DNA of 64,000 bases from Adenophora triphylla var. japonica (GCA_022495995.1 JAFEMH010007491.1:1-64000); one strand, 5' to 3'. Shown: positions 1 through 10,403, counted from the first letter of the stretch. Numbers and translations are program-made. Notes: a model not told the origin generated them from the letters alone.

Positions 1-99
1 AACATCCATGGAGGAAAATTAAACGTTGCCTATGAGTTACTTTTTAGGAAAGGCCATGGTACTAAAGTGCTTGGTGAAGAAGCATTTGTGGGAGCTTGA
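1..99 (+). CDS. 3' end of an unidentified coding region (partial)
   Basis: Frame 1 is open from the window edge through 32 codons to a TGA at 97-99 and ends in GEEAFVGA. The composition looks protein-like, but I do not recognise the family. A helical stretch (KLNVAYELLF) would suit many repeat proteins. It may be the last exon of a host gene that lies to the left of the window, or a chance frame. No start or upstream exon is visible. Confidence 0.25.
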   Translation, partial: NIHGGKLNVAYELLFRKGHGTKVLGEEAFVGA

Positions 100-436
100 T
101 TCTGGATTGTCTAAGTGGATCGTTACAACAACAACAACAACACCAACAAAGCCTTAGTACCAAAATGATTTTAGGGTGTGCTTCTGGATTATCCAAAAAA
201 AAAAAAATTGGACATAAGCTTTGACTATAAATGGATTATTAGCCGGATCAAAATGTGTCGAAGTGCCTAAATCTCTGTTCATTTCAATGTTGGAGATGCT
301 TCAATTTAGTGTTTTTTCTTTATGCAGTGCAACCTTAAGAAATTCACTAGAATAACTTTAGGGTTAACAATTAACGTTGCATTCACTTTTATGATGTTTG
401 TTATGGGTAAATTATTTTTGGCCTTCTTGTTCATGG
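100..436. other. Host flank left of Tat-1, no clear gene
   Basis: This is non-coding-looking DNA with a short ACA microsatellite at about 125-142, followed by a CAAAGCCTTAGTACC string of a kind often seen at dispersed plant repeats. A frame from about 322 reads a hydrophobic segment up to the Tat-1 insertion site. Past the right-hand target duplication (28254-28258) the same frame continues for only a few codons to a stop. A disrupted exon is possible but weakly supported. Confidence 0.35.
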
Positions 437-1921
437 TGAAATTACCCGGGATCCGGCTCGCGCGCGGAGGCCCCGAAGCATCTCGCATTCGTCGCTTTTC
501 GGGAAAGTCGTCCGGATCCGAGAGGCAGCGCGTTCGCGCCCCGGCATCTGGCTTTATTCCGCTTTAGCGTTAGTTGGAGGTGTCTCGCCGTGTTTTGCTT
601 TGCAGAGTCGCCAGGCCGTTTTTATTAAGCCCAAAACATTGAAAAAGGGCATCAGTTTAAAGATAATTTTAAACTGTTTTTGTGTGATGAGATTTTGAGT
701 TCGGAGGTCAGATGACTCCTCGGGAAGAGAATATTAGAATATTAGAGCTCACCCGAGTCACCTCGTAAAACGAGTCTTTCGGATACCCCTAATATCCTTT
801 AAAATGTTGTGTGTGTGTGTGTGTGTGTGCTTTTAAAAATGCATGCTATGTCGGATGTCTACATTATGCACTACGTATTGAAATGTATTGAAATAGTAAT
901 GGAAGGAAGCACTTACCAATGTTGGTTCGTGTGCTGTCTTCGGCGGGAATAGTGTTTGAGGTCGGAGTAGCGTTCGGTACGGATCGGGATTGCTTCGGGA
1001 GGGGCCAGGTTGTACGCGGACGAGTTTCGGCGTGAGTTGATGTTGCGAGCTGCATTCGGGCGAGAGGTTTGGCGTGCGTGGGAATCGCGGGGATCGCTCG
1101 GGCGAGAGGTTCGGCGTGCGTTGAGGTGGCGGGAGTCACTCGGGCGGAGTTTCGGCGTGGTTTGGGATCGCCCGGTTTGACTCGGAAAGAGCGGGACAGG
1201 TGGAAAGACCGAGACAAGGCCTCGGAGTACCACGAGGGGCCTCGAGTACCTCGAGAGTGCCTCGGGGAAGCGCGGGAGCGTCGCGGGAGCGCTCGGGGAG
1301 GCTTCGGAGCACCACGAGGCTCGGAAGGCCTCGGAAGGATCCGAAAGGGGCGGGAGTGCCTCGAGAGGACTTAGAGGGAAGCCGGAAGGCTTAGGGAGGA
1401 AGAGAGAAGTGGGAGGTGTGTGAAAATGAGGAGGGGGAGCCCTCATTTATAGTGCCGAGATTTGGTGCAAGAAGGTTCGTACGGACCTCCACGGTAATCC
1501 GAGAATTTTGGTTTTCCTCGATTTGAGGGAATACGTGATGATGGTGAATATTCTTGCAATTATGATGTCCCCCGAGCAATAAGGTCAGGTACGGACCCGA
1601 CTTGACATGCGAAAGAGGTCGTACGCGGACCAACTGCGGGAGGGTAATCATTTTCTCAGGATTTGAGGGAATATTGTGGACTTTAAGAGGATTCGGTAAT
1701 TATTAAAGCAAAGAGGTCCGTACGGACCATGTATGCTTTTCCAATTTCTGAAAATTCTCAAAAGGTCCCTTTGTCCCTTTTTATCCCAGGAAGGCTCCTC
1801 CTCCCTTGGTTTGGAGTGGGGGTTTTGAGAGGGTTTTGAGTGCGAGGTCGTCGAGATCGCGTTGATGAGTGCAACGGTGCGTCAGGTGCTCAGAAAGGGG
1901 TGATCCAGTTGGGGTACTTAC
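437..1921 (-). repeat. Tat-1 3' LTR (left copy)
   Basis: It starts TGAAATTACCCGGG, like the right copy, and ends in TACTTAC just before the polypurine tract. The terminal A seen in the right copy is missing or altered. It contains a TG microsatellite (806-829) longer than in the right copy. Only one of the four palindromic boxes is intact (GGTCCGTACGGACC near 1707-1720); the others, near 1472, 1578 and 1618, are altered. Many differences from the right copy are at CAG/CTG sites. Confidence 0.85.
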
Positions 1922-1935
1922 GAAGCCCCTCGACG
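1922..1935 (-). other. Tat-1 polypurine tract
   Basis: Read on the minus strand, the purine-rich stretch GAGGGGCTTC lies immediately before the 3' LTR, where the plus-strand primer is expected. Tat-2 has the same sequence at the equivalent place (from 55373). Confidence 0.55.
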
Positions 1936-2029
1936 GCGTCAACTTATGAAAGAAGTGGGTTCGCCGATAAGATAAGGGTCCTAATCTGGATCGCGTGCTA
2001 GGAGATAAAGTGGCCCGGGGGAGGTCGGT

Positions 2030-2640
2030 GTGGTGGTGTCTATCGTGTGGCCGTTTAGGTCGGTAAATTTGGACCTGTGATAGGATTCCTACGTATCCCA
2101 GCGGGAATCAAGCACAGTCGTAGTTCGGGTGTGGGGTGAGTGTTTTGTGAGTGCGGGCGTGGTAGTGCCACGAAGTGTCGTGTGACCGCCGAGGTCGGTG
2201 GTAAGGCGTGGTGGTGTCTGGGTGACCGCGTAGGTCGATGGGCCGGACTGTGATAGGATTCCTACGTATCCTCATGGCGGGGAATCGAAAGCACCTGGTC
2301 GTAGTTCAGGAGGTCGTGAAATTGTGAGTGCGGGGCGTGGTGGTGCCACGAAGTGTTGTGTGACCGCCGAGGCCGGTTGTGAGGACGTGGTGGTGTCCTA
2401 AAATGTGGTGACCGCGAGGTCAATTGTGAGGACGTGGTGGTGTCCTGGGATGGAAATTTTACGATTTTCCTAATCGGGTGGTTTAAGGCCTTCCGGGCCG
2501 GAGATAGTGATTTGGGAGGTTTATACGGTCTTTCGGACCGAGTGATTTAAAGCCTTCCGAGCTGGAGATAGTAGTTTGGCTGATTTATACAGTCTCCCGG
2601 ACTGAGTGGTTTAAAGCCTTCCGGGCTGAAGATAGTATGA
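2030..2640. repeat. Short degenerate tandem repeats next to the 3' LTR of Tat-1
   Basis: Repeated phrases are GTGACCGCGAGGTCGGT followed by a TGGTGGTGTC run (2030-2460), then TTTAAAGCCTTCCGGGCTG alternating with GAGATAGT (2466-2640). Two copies of a CCTACGTATCC ... CGTAGTTC imperfect hairpin lie at about 2083-2129 and 2257-2311. No gene is seen. Confidence 0.7.
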
Positions 2641-3195
2641 AGACTTGAGTCGTCTTCAGTTGCGGTTGCCATGCGTGAGGACTTTGAATCGTCTTACGGC
2701 GCGTTTTGCCATGTGTGAGGACTTTGAATCGTCTTGGCGAGGTTTGTGCCGTGCGTGAGGACTTTGAATCGTCTTACGGCTGCGGTTTGCCATGCGTGAG
2801 GACTTTGAATCGTCTTACATTTGTGGTTGTGTCATGTATGAAAACTTGAGTCGTCTTCTGACTGCGGTTTGCCATGCGTGAGGACTTTGAATCGTCTTCT
2901 GGCTGTGGTTTGCCATGCGTGAGGACTTTAAATCGTCTTCTGGCTGCGGTTGTGTCATGTATGAAGACTTGAGTCGTCTTCTGACTGCGGTTTGCCATGT
3001 GTGAGGACTTTGAATCGTCTTCTGGCTGCGGTTTGTGTCATGTATGAAGACTTGAGTCGTCTTCTGACTGCGGTTTGCCATGTGTGAGGACTTTGAATCG
3101 TCTTCTGGCTGCGGTTTGCCATGCGTGAGGACTTTGAATCGTCTTCTGGCTGTGGTTGTGTCATGTATGAAAACTTGAGTCGTCTTCTGACTGCG
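2640..3195. repeat. About 40-bp tandem repeat array
   Basis: A unit of 40-41 bp (GTGAGGACTTTGAATCGTCT plus GGCTGCGGTTTGCCATGC) is repeated about thirteen times with small variants. Open frames on the minus strand here are only the repeat read in frame. Arrays in the 3' untranslated region of Tat-lineage elements are known and have been linked to the origin of satellites. Confidence 0.85.
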
Positions 3196-3595
3196 GTTGT
3201 GGAGGTATGGCTGCCTTGAGCTTTGAGAGGTTTAGATGCCTCGTGCTTTGTCCGTTGGGGAGAAGGTTGGACTTACGATGGCTGCCGGTGTTCATCCGTT
3301 GGGGATTTATCGTGGCCTTGTAGGGGCTTGTAAGGATTCCCTTTTTGACTTGCTGGAGAAGGAGCTCGGGCTTACTTTGATGGCCGGTGTTCATCTGTTG
3401 GGGATATGTGGCCTCGTAGGGGCTTTTCCTGTTGAGAGGGTGACGTCGGGCTTACTTTGATGGTCGGTGCTTGTGTTGTCGATGAGTGGGCAAGGATAAT
3501 GGTCGGTGATTGCTTCACCATTTGGCGTTTTGGAGCCGTTTCGTGCCTTGGGATTTGTACTCGGAGGTGTTGGCTCCTTCTTGCGCTTGTTTTGC
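3196..3595. other. Spacer with decayed repeats, no gene
   Basis: This stretch is related to the array that follows: ATGGCCGGTGTTCAT and CTTACTTTGATGG recur in it. The spacing is irregular and I find no supported coding region. Confidence 0.4.
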
Positions 3596-4160
3596 CGTTG
3601 AGTGGGCGAAGTTCGGTCTTACACTGATGGTCGGTGGTTGAATTGCCGTTGGAGTGGGCGAAGACCGGTCTTACACTGATGGCCGGTGGTTGAATTGCCG
3701 TTGGAGTGGGCGAAGTCCGGGCTTACGTTGACGGCCGGTGGTTGAATTGCCGTTAGTGGGCGAGACCGGTATTACAACCGATCGGCCGGTGGTTGAATAG
3801 CCGTTGGAGTGGGCGAAGACCGGTCTTACACTGACGGCCGGTGGTTGAATTGCCGTTGGAGTGGGCGAGGACCGGTCTTACACTGACGGCCGGTGGTTGA
3901 ATTGCCGTTGGAGTGGGCCAGGACCGGTCTTACACTGACGGCCGGTGCTTGCGTTGCCGTTGGAGTGGGCGAGGACCGGGCTTACGTTGACGGCCAGTGC
4001 TTGCGTTGCCGTTGGAGTGGGCGAGGACCGGGCTTACGTTGACGGCCGGTGCTTGCGTTGCCATTGGAGTGGGCGAGGACCGGGCTTACGTTGACGGCCG
4101 GTGCTTGCGTTGCCGTTGAGATGGCGAAGTTCGGGCTTATACTGACTGCCGGTGCTTGAA
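3596..4160. repeat. About 52-bp tandem repeat array
   Basis: About ten copies of a roughly 52-bp unit containing GTGGGCGAGGACCGGTCTTA and GACGGCCGGTGGTTGAATTG. It is G-rich on the plus strand and lies between the 3' LTR and the antisense PMD gene. Successive copies are very similar, which suggests recent amplification. Confidence 0.85.
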
Positions 4161-4270
4161 TTGAAGGGTTAGGGACCATTCTGCACTTGGATTTGCTGAA
4201 AATGGCCTTAGGACAGCCAGGGGCAAAGATTATAAGGGCAGGAAAGTAATTTGGCCCTCCCTTGCAAGAA

Positions 4271-4359
4271 GGTCCGTACGGACCAACCTGGGATGCAAAG
4301 AGGTCCGTACGGACCACTTTGATTTTTACGCTTCCCAGGTTTTGGACCGGGTTAAAAAG
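4271..4359 (+). promoter_or_regulatory. Paired palindromic boxes and TATA-like motif upstream of the antisense PMD gene (Tat-1)
   Basis: Two perfect copies of GGTCCGTACGGACC (4271-4284 and 4302-4315) start 31 bp apart. A TTAAAAAG stretch follows at 4352-4359 and the PMD ATG at 4512. The second box has the flank ATGCAAAGAG, also found beside the LTR copy at 27949 and, with one extra A, beside the copy at 7961. I infer a promoter because of its resemblance to the LTR U3 layout; transcription is not shown. Confidence 0.55.
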
Positions 4360-4396
4360 CCGAGGCCCCTTCACTTCTTCTTCTCCGGTTCGTGCA

Positions 4397-4399
<3 letters not shown>

Positions 4400-4455
<56 letters not shown>
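4400..4455. repeat. (GA)n microsatellite
   Basis: An uninterrupted GA run of about 55 bp in the presumed 5' untranslated region of the antisense PMD gene. Ser-Leu or Arg-Glu frames over it are artefacts of the repeat. Confidence 0.9.
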
Positions 4456-4457
<2 letters not shown>

Positions 4458-4679
4458 GAAAACCTCCATTTTTACACCAAAATCTTCCATTTTTCGCTTG
4501 AATCGCTTGCAATGGCGGAAGGATCTCGAAGGAATCGTCGACAACGCAGTCAAGAAGTGGTCGAGCAACGGATGGAGCTCCAAAGAAATTGGATCTCGTT
4601 TGTTCCATCTTCGAAGAACCCGGATGTCTTGTATCCAAATCCGGAGGTGCACAATCGTCGTTCTAGGAACGTCGGGGAG

Positions 4680-5550
4680 GTAAGAAATCCTTTCCGTTTC
4701 GATTCCTTGCTTGAGATTATGAATGCTAAAACTAGATTTTAGTTTTTTTTGCATTTTTGAGTTTTTGTTATTTTTTTTTTATGCCTTTTGTGAAATTCTT
4801 GATGAATTGTTGAAAATGGACATGTAAAAATTGTGGGTATGTGTATTTTGTGCAGAAATGTGTAGATTAGCTCTTATTTGTGAAAATAAAGTGTCTCTCT
4901 AATGAAATTCATGCTTAGGTGTTTTGTACCTAATGCTATTTCTGTATGTACATTATGAGGAAAGTTTGTCGTGTAGTGACAAATTTTGTGAAAAAATGTG
5001 ACATGTGTCGTGTTTTGTGACGGGTTTTGTCTGAAAGTGTGTGCCGTGTAGGGACGGATTTTTGTTATGCAGATGTGTCATGCCGTGTGTGCCATGTTTT
5101 TGGGTGACGGACTTTGTGGGGAAAATATGTGCAATATGTGCCGTGTTTTTGTGACGGGTTATATGTGCTTTTGCCGTGTTGGGACGGATTTTGTGAAAAT
5201 GTGTCGTGTAGTGCTTGATCCCTCTGTTGAGAAAATCTGTACAGTGTGTGCCGTGTTTTGTGACGGACTACATGGAAAAAATTATGTATAATGCATGTCA
5301 TTGTTTTGAGTTGCATGTAAAAAGTATGTGCAATATGTGCAGTGTTTTGTGACGGGATATATGTGAAAATTGCATGTGAAAATTATGTGCAATATGTGCC
5401 GTGTTTTGTGACGGGATATATATGAAAATTGCATGTGAAAATTATGTGCAATATGTGCCGTGTTTCGTGTTTCGTGACGGGATATGTATGCTTTGATTTT
5501 CTTTGGCATTAAGTACTGCGAATGACGTACCTTTGCTGTGTTTACTGCGG
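4680..5550 (+). other. Intron 1 of the antisense PMD gene
   Basis: It runs from the GTAAG donor at 4680 to a presumed acceptor near 5550, which reads TGCGG and may be a mutated TGCAG. It is T-rich, and most of it consists of variants of GTGCCGTGTTTTGTGACGGG. Tat-2 has an intron at the same place (56404-56983) with unrelated sequence. Confidence 0.5.
5285..5490. repeat. About 59-bp tandem repeat inside the PMD intron
   Basis: Three to four copies of a unit containing ATGTGCAATATGTGCCGTGT followed by a TTTGTGACGGGATATATGTG stretch. Looser relatives extend left to about 4990. Confidence 0.7.
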
Positions 5551-7600
5551 GGATGAGGGCTCATACGGCCAGGAAGGCCAAGAGGATGAAGACTCGGGGA
5601 TCGCTCGAGAGCCATTGTTGAGTTGTGGCGACGGATGCCGGATATTTACGTGGATGGTAGGCCGAGTCCCGGGAGGCCGGTCTACGCTTCTCGGCTTCGG
5701 GTGTGTTCGTAGAGAACACAGTCGGGGTCTCTGACACGAGGAAGAACAAGAGCGTCTTCCTTGGCCTTTCTGAGTATTGGTGGGATACCACCCACACCTT
5801 CCATCTGAGCTGGGGAGAGGTGACAGTGACGCCTACCGACTTTGCTGCGATTATCGGGCTTTCCTTCAAAGGAGGGCCAGTGCGGTGGAGAGATATGATA
5901 GCTGATGATGTGTTGACCGAGCTGCCGGGCTTTGAGCCTCGTCCTCGTAGGGGTCTGGGGATGCTATATAGCGATGTGGAGCTGAGGATCACGGCCAGTA
6001 TCGGGGCCTATGTTCGGGGTACCGGCCAGGTGACGGCGGAGCTTGGCGCGCGCTCCTTTTGTGGTTTGCACTTTTTGAGACTTTGTTCTCGAACCACGCG
6101 ACTGCGGCTCCTTTTGCTCTGTTGGAGAGCTTGATTGATCTGGAGAGAGTTTGTGACATTGCTTGGGGCGAGGCGGGCTTGGCCGAGCTCTACTTTTCTT
6201 TGGACCGGTTTAAGGCGGGTGTGGCTTGATTCTTGGCTTTGTTTTGACTTTGCTTTGGAGGTATGAGTTTATTGCTGTTTTTGATTTAGCAACTTGTCGT
6301 TTCTCCATCTTCTTTTGCACTGAGCCCTTTTCTGCTTTTGTCGCAGGTGTGGTTCTACGAGATCTTTCAGTGCTTCCCGTAGGATAGAGATCCACAGGGG
6401 CCAGTAGCTGCGTATCCCTGCTATCTTTGGGTGGGCTCGTACGGCGAGGAAGAGGAGGAGCAGCGGGGGAAGCTCACCATCGCCTACTGGGGATGTGCGG
6501 GAGCGTCTGGAGAGAGGTAGCCGGAGGGGTTTGTTTTGTTCCCGTGGGCTCGGTATGAGGGCGATGAGTTCGAGGGCTCGGTGGTGACAACGCGGCGGAA
6601 GATGCTTTGCGGGGCCCGACTTGTGACGTCATGTACACAGGGGAGCGGGTCTTACGGCAGCATGGCCCAGGTGTGCTTCCCGTGGCTCCGAGGGACCCTC
6701 CTTTTGGGATGCTTGATTCCCGGGACATGGATGTGTTGGATTTTGAGAGGTACCTTGGCGGTGTGGGTGCCGAGGAGTTCATTTTGTATGGAGAGGAGTA
6801 TGGGGCCTTCGTGAGGAGGAAGTTGAGGACGCCGCAGCTATCGGGCGAGGAGAGAGAGGCCCGCGGGTTCCCCGGAGGTTACGATGCGGGGCCGGATTTC
6901 ACGTATGTCAGTAGGGGACGGATCGAGGAGGAGGGTGTACTGCCCGTTTCGAGCGAGCTCCTTGCATATCGAGTGGATCCCGATAGATCGGTGAGTGTGC
7001 TTGACTCTTTTCCATCTTGGCATCTTTTACGTATTTTTCTCTTTTTGTTGTTGAGTATAAGCTGTATTCTTGAGCGTTTCCTTGGCTGCTTGCTTGTGCA
7101 GGTCCCGCGGAGAGCCTATGATATGATGACTCGTCGTTATGTGGCGATGAGGTCGTTTGCGAAGAAGATGGCGTCGAAGCTGTCTTGCCGGTCTTCCCGA
7201 CGCGTGCCGGCGTACCAGCCGATGCCTTCGAGGCATTACGCAGACGTTCCTCCACCGAGAGCCGAGCCAGGAGCCACGGCGGGAGGGACCTTCGAGGGGG
7301 CGGCATAGCATGGATGCGGGGCGTCTTCGGGAGCTCCGAGGCGGCGGCCCTTTTATCGGTTCTTCCCTCCTCGGGACGCGCGGGGTGAGGGATCCTCGTG
7401 AGCCTTCTTTCTTTGATCCTTTCGTCGGATTTGATCCTTCGGATTACTTTGAGTGGCGGCCTCGGCGGGGCTCGATACTCGGCGACGAGGACGTGACGGG
7501 CAAGTTCACCGGATGCCCGACTTCTCTCTGGAGGACCTTGGCGAGGATGATGATGCCGAGGAGTCGATTAGTATTCATTTGCTTTCCCTCTTTCCATATC

Positions 7601-7928
7601 TTCTCTTTTTTTTTTTTTTTTTTTGTTTAGCAACGAGACATTTATGGGTACACTGTAATAAAACACTTGTATTTGCATGGCAAAAGTATTCTATTTTAAG
7701 ATGTAATGTCGTTTTTGTGATTCCCCGGGAATTGTCCTAGAAATTGTTGCTATTATTATTATTATTTTTTTTTTTTGCATGCCACATGAGTGAGAGTGCG
7801 TTTGTGGGTAGTGTATGTTTGCAGGAATGGCTTTGGCCGAGTGTTTGGGCGAGTTTGGAGCAAGGTCCCGCCGAGGACGGTGGTTGTTGTATCTTGTTTG
7901 CTTGGGAAATGGGTTACGGTTGCAAAGA
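7601..7928. other. Spacer between the two antisense genes of Tat-1
   Basis: It contains T runs (7606-7623 and 7758-7774) and no supported coding region. The downstream part (7800-7928) leads into the paired boxes that precede the second antisense gene. Confidence 0.4.
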
Positions 7929-8000
7929 GTCCGTACGGACAGACTGCGCATTGCAAAAGAGGTCCGTACGGACCACCTTGCTTTGGGAAGGACATAAATT
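7929..8000 (+). promoter_or_regulatory. Paired palindromic boxes and TATA-like motif upstream of antisense ORF 2 (Tat-1)
   Basis: GTCCGTACGGAC is at 7929-7940 and GGTCCGTACGGACC at 7961-7974, with starts of the 12-mer 33 bp apart. The second is preceded by TGCAAAAGAG, nearly the flank seen at 4292 and in the LTR. CATAAATT follows at 7993-8000 and an ATG at 8090. Promoter function is inferred from the shared layout. Confidence 0.55.
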
Positions 8001-8089
8001 CTTTCCCGATGTCTGGACTTTTCCCATTCCCATTTGCGGCCATTTTCGAGCTTTCTTCCCCATTTTCTCTAGGAACCTCCATTTTTGCC

Positions 8090-9598
8090 ATGGATTCTTC
8101 GTATGTTCCTAGAATTTTGCCGAGGCTTTCACGGGAGAGGCAAGCACACTTCCTTGAGCAGTGAAAACGTGGATGCGGCGCCGTATGAGGCATCGAGACG
8201 GGCTTTCGAGGTAAGGTTTCGTCTTTGCTCGATTTGGTCTTTTAAGGAGTTGGTTCTGATTGGGATTTGTTGCGGGCTGCCGCGAAGTTCAGGATGTTAG
8301 GAGGCATGTGTCTTGTTTCTCCTACAATGAAATGGTGCCCACTTTTGAGGATTTTCGGGCTTTGATGGGGGGACCAGGAGGTGGAGGCCATCTCGCTTCC
8401 TTTGATTGGTGGTCTTGCGGTGAGCGTGAAGCTTGCGAGCTTTCTTCGTACTTCGTTGGAAGAAGTGCAGGGCATGATCCTTGATTTGGGTCATATTGAC
8501 ATTTACGAGCTGCCGGAGCGGTTCATGGTTGATGATGAGTGATGTCTCTTGGGACGCATTTGCCTTGTGCGTGATGGCGACGCTTTTCTGGTCGGCTCCC
8601 TTGGCATTTGCGATGGCGCTTTGCTAGATGTGTTAGGGCACTGCAGTGGAGAGGATATTGTCCCGTTGGTCTTTGGGGAGACTCTTCATGGTATCGACCG
8701 TCCGGCGTGAGGATCGTTTCATGAGAGGGGAAGCCCGCTTTGCTCACCTTGTGGGCTGCGAGAGAGACTTCGGAGCCATGCCCGAGGCTCAGACGTCGTT
8801 TAGTCCGTGGTCATTTGCTCGGCGACCTCTTGTGTTGGATATGGATCGATCCGCTGGGAGAGATGGATGTCACGGCTTGGTACGCATCAGATCCGCCGGT
8901 GGGTTCCTCACTTGGAGGATTGAGACTAGGAGGGTCTTGCGGGGAAGGGTCCCACGTTGTTAGAGTTCCGGAGTTTGTCTTGGTCCTCCTTCTATATTCC
9001 GTCGCTTGTTTCCCGGCGGTTTGGGATGAAGCGGGAGCCTTTGTTGGTGGGATGACCTTGCTACTTTGCGGAGGTAGCTCCTCTTTGTATGGCGGCTTGT
9101 GTGCTTTCTTGTATTTTACGAGGGTATGGAAGTATTCCGCTTTCCCTCTGTGGTACTCCTTAGACGTCGGAGTGTCGTATTGACGACTCGGTACACAGCT
9201 TTGGTATGAGCGGCGTGTTGGGCGATCCCAAGTGGCCTTGGAAGCGAGGCGTGTAGCGATTACAGGACCGGTTGCCGTAGTAGCTATTGCATTAGACAGA
9301 AGTGCCGCACAGTCGACCCTTTGGATGTGACGGGAGACACTTTGTTTGACTACGAGACTAGAGTTGACCGACCGACGGGGAGAGGTCCTCTTTGCGGACT
9401 CGCAGGGAGGAGATCCGAGCCGAAGCACGGGCGAATGAAGCCCTGAGAGCTACTGGATTGCTTGACTCTACGGGGAGGACCCCTGATCTCGGACTGAGAG
9501 ACGCAGAGTTGGTTCACGTGGAGCGAAAGAAGACTCGCCGGGGACGAGGGAAGAAAGGAAAGAATGGCGAGGGGACAAGCGCAGACGGCGCGGAATGA
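8090..9598 (+). pseudogene. Tat-1 antisense ORF 2: DUF7745-like protein with basic C-terminus, badly broken
   Basis: A first frame opens at 8090 (MDSSYVPRILPRLSRERQ) and stops after 24 codons; a GAG|GTAAGG donor near 8212 suggests an intron. Pieces in several frames line up with the better-kept Tat-2 copy. They are a segment at 8330-8540 (EVEAISLPLIGGLAVSVKLA), a segment ending GETLHGIDR near 8675-8700, and a C-terminal frame at 9392-9598. That frame holds KKTRRGRGKKGKNG, a likely nuclear localisation signal. The similarity to DUF7745, a plant domain with a WDP...VFRF...LTPTLEE core that is often linked to retroelements, is from memory and not searched. Function is unknown. The many frame breaks may include sequence errors. 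Confidence 0.5.
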
Positions 9599-9684
9599 CC
9601 TCCTAGGTATCCATTCATTGCATTGCAAACACATTATTTGTTAAATGTATTAAGCTGTCTTTTAGCATGTTGTGAACTTGAGAG

Positions 9685-9710
9685 TAGACCGTGCTTGAAC
9701 TCATCAAGAA
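9685..9710 (+). other. 26-bp block identical in Tat-1 and Tat-2
   Basis: The block begins TAGACCGTGCTTGAACTCAT and runs for 26 bp. It is identical at 60969-60994 in Tat-2, about 90-110 bp past the stop of antisense ORF 2 in both. The surrounding DNA has diverged strongly. It may be a 3' processing signal or a small-RNA target. Confidence 0.6.
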
Positions 9711-10403
9711 ATGTTGTAACCGTTAGTGATTTGTGATTTACTTTTAAAGCTTTGTCGAGACGCAAGATCTCTTGTTTGCCTTTGTTTCTTTTGTGCACCT
9801 TGTCGGCGTCCGTCCTTGGACTTTTCTATTGCATTTGCGGATTAGAAGCGATGCAGGCCATGACGGCAATCCCCTTTGCTTAGGCTTTGTGCTTGGGCGA
9901 GAGGTTGAATGATCCCCGACAAGTCGTTTTGACGGTCTTTTCGCGGCTTCCTTGCCTCTTGTTGGCGTCGGGCTCTTGACCTCTTTTGTAGCTTACGCTT
10001 GCTTCTTTTTTTTGTTTTTTTTTGTGTGAGCCCTTGCTCGAGCTCTTCCTTTTTTTTATTTTTTGTGAGCCCTTGCTCGAGCTCTCTTTTTTTTTGAAGC
10101 GCGTGAGGGCGAAGGCAAGCCCACAGCTTGGAAGCGACATGAGTCGATCGTTTGATGCTTTGAGTGACCCTCGGATGTCCTTTGATGTTGCCGCCGTCAT
10201 TTGACTTGGTCAAGGTGACGTTGGGGCGTGTTCTTGAAAAGTGCGTAGCTTGATGGAGGTCTTGATTGACATTCAAACTTTTGACTTTTGTGTATTTTTA
10301 GACCAGGACCAATTAAGGTTGCCTACGTTCCCCGGACTAGAGGGCTCGGAGTGCTGCGTAGTTCGACACTACATGGAGTGCCAAGAGATGCACGGTTGTT
10401 CTT
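9711..10403. other. Spacer between the convergent 3' ends of antisense ORF 2 and pol
   Basis: It contains T tracts and a duplicated GTGAGCCCTTGCTCGAGCTC unit (about 10024-10092). A TGCCTACGTTCCCC ... CGTAGTTC hairpin-like motif (10319-10368) is also present in Tat-2 at 61146-61201. The minus-strand frame at 9842-10276 is lysine-rich low-complexity translation of T tracts and is not called. Confidence 0.45.

Larger units (their letters stand above)
4512..7600 (+). pseudogene. Tat-1 antisense ORF 1: plant mobile domain (PMD) protein, spliced, frames broken
   Basis: Exon 1 (4512-4679) starts MAEGSRRNRRQRSQ, is basic, and ends at a GTAAG donor. Exon 2 (about 5551-6260) carries the PMD core YWWDTTHTFHLSWGEVTVTP near 5776-5835 and WGEAGLAELYFSLDRF near 6165-6210. 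It is frameshifted near 6050, and a TGA follows the second motif. Exon 3 (6347-6990) starts VWFYEIF, contains early stops, and continues in a long frame with an ERYLGGVGAEEF segment. Exon 4 (7102 on) reads to a TAG at 7306-7308; a shifted frame continues with an acidic tail (EDLGEDDDAEES) near 7525-7565. Known family: PMD occurs in host proteins of the MAIN/MAIL1 group, which act in silencing, and in transposable elements. Tat-2 has a collinear copy (56227-58848). It lies opposite to gag-pol. A role in countering host silencing is only a guess. Confidence 0.72.

Noticed and set aside
864..1651. Several long frames in the Tat-1 LTR on both strands
   Set aside because: GC-rich LTR DNA gives chance open frames; the right LTR copy does not preserve them.
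2774..3164. Minus-strand open frames with repeated MANRSQKTTQVF-like peptides
   Set aside because: They are translations of the roughly 40-bp tandem array, with no independent coding evidence.
2640..4160. CRISPR-like array of regular repeats
   Set aside because: There are no unique spacers between units, and the sequence is a plant retrotransposon 3' region.
4262..4683. Overlapping frames over the GA microsatellite
   Set aside because: Arg-Glu and Ser-Leu runs come from the simple repeat. Only the frame starting at 4512 is supported by its Tat-2 counterpart.
9842..10276. Minus-strand lysine-rich frame as an extra Tat-1 protein
   Set aside because: It reads through T tracts and a duplicated spacer and has no counterpart in Tat-2.
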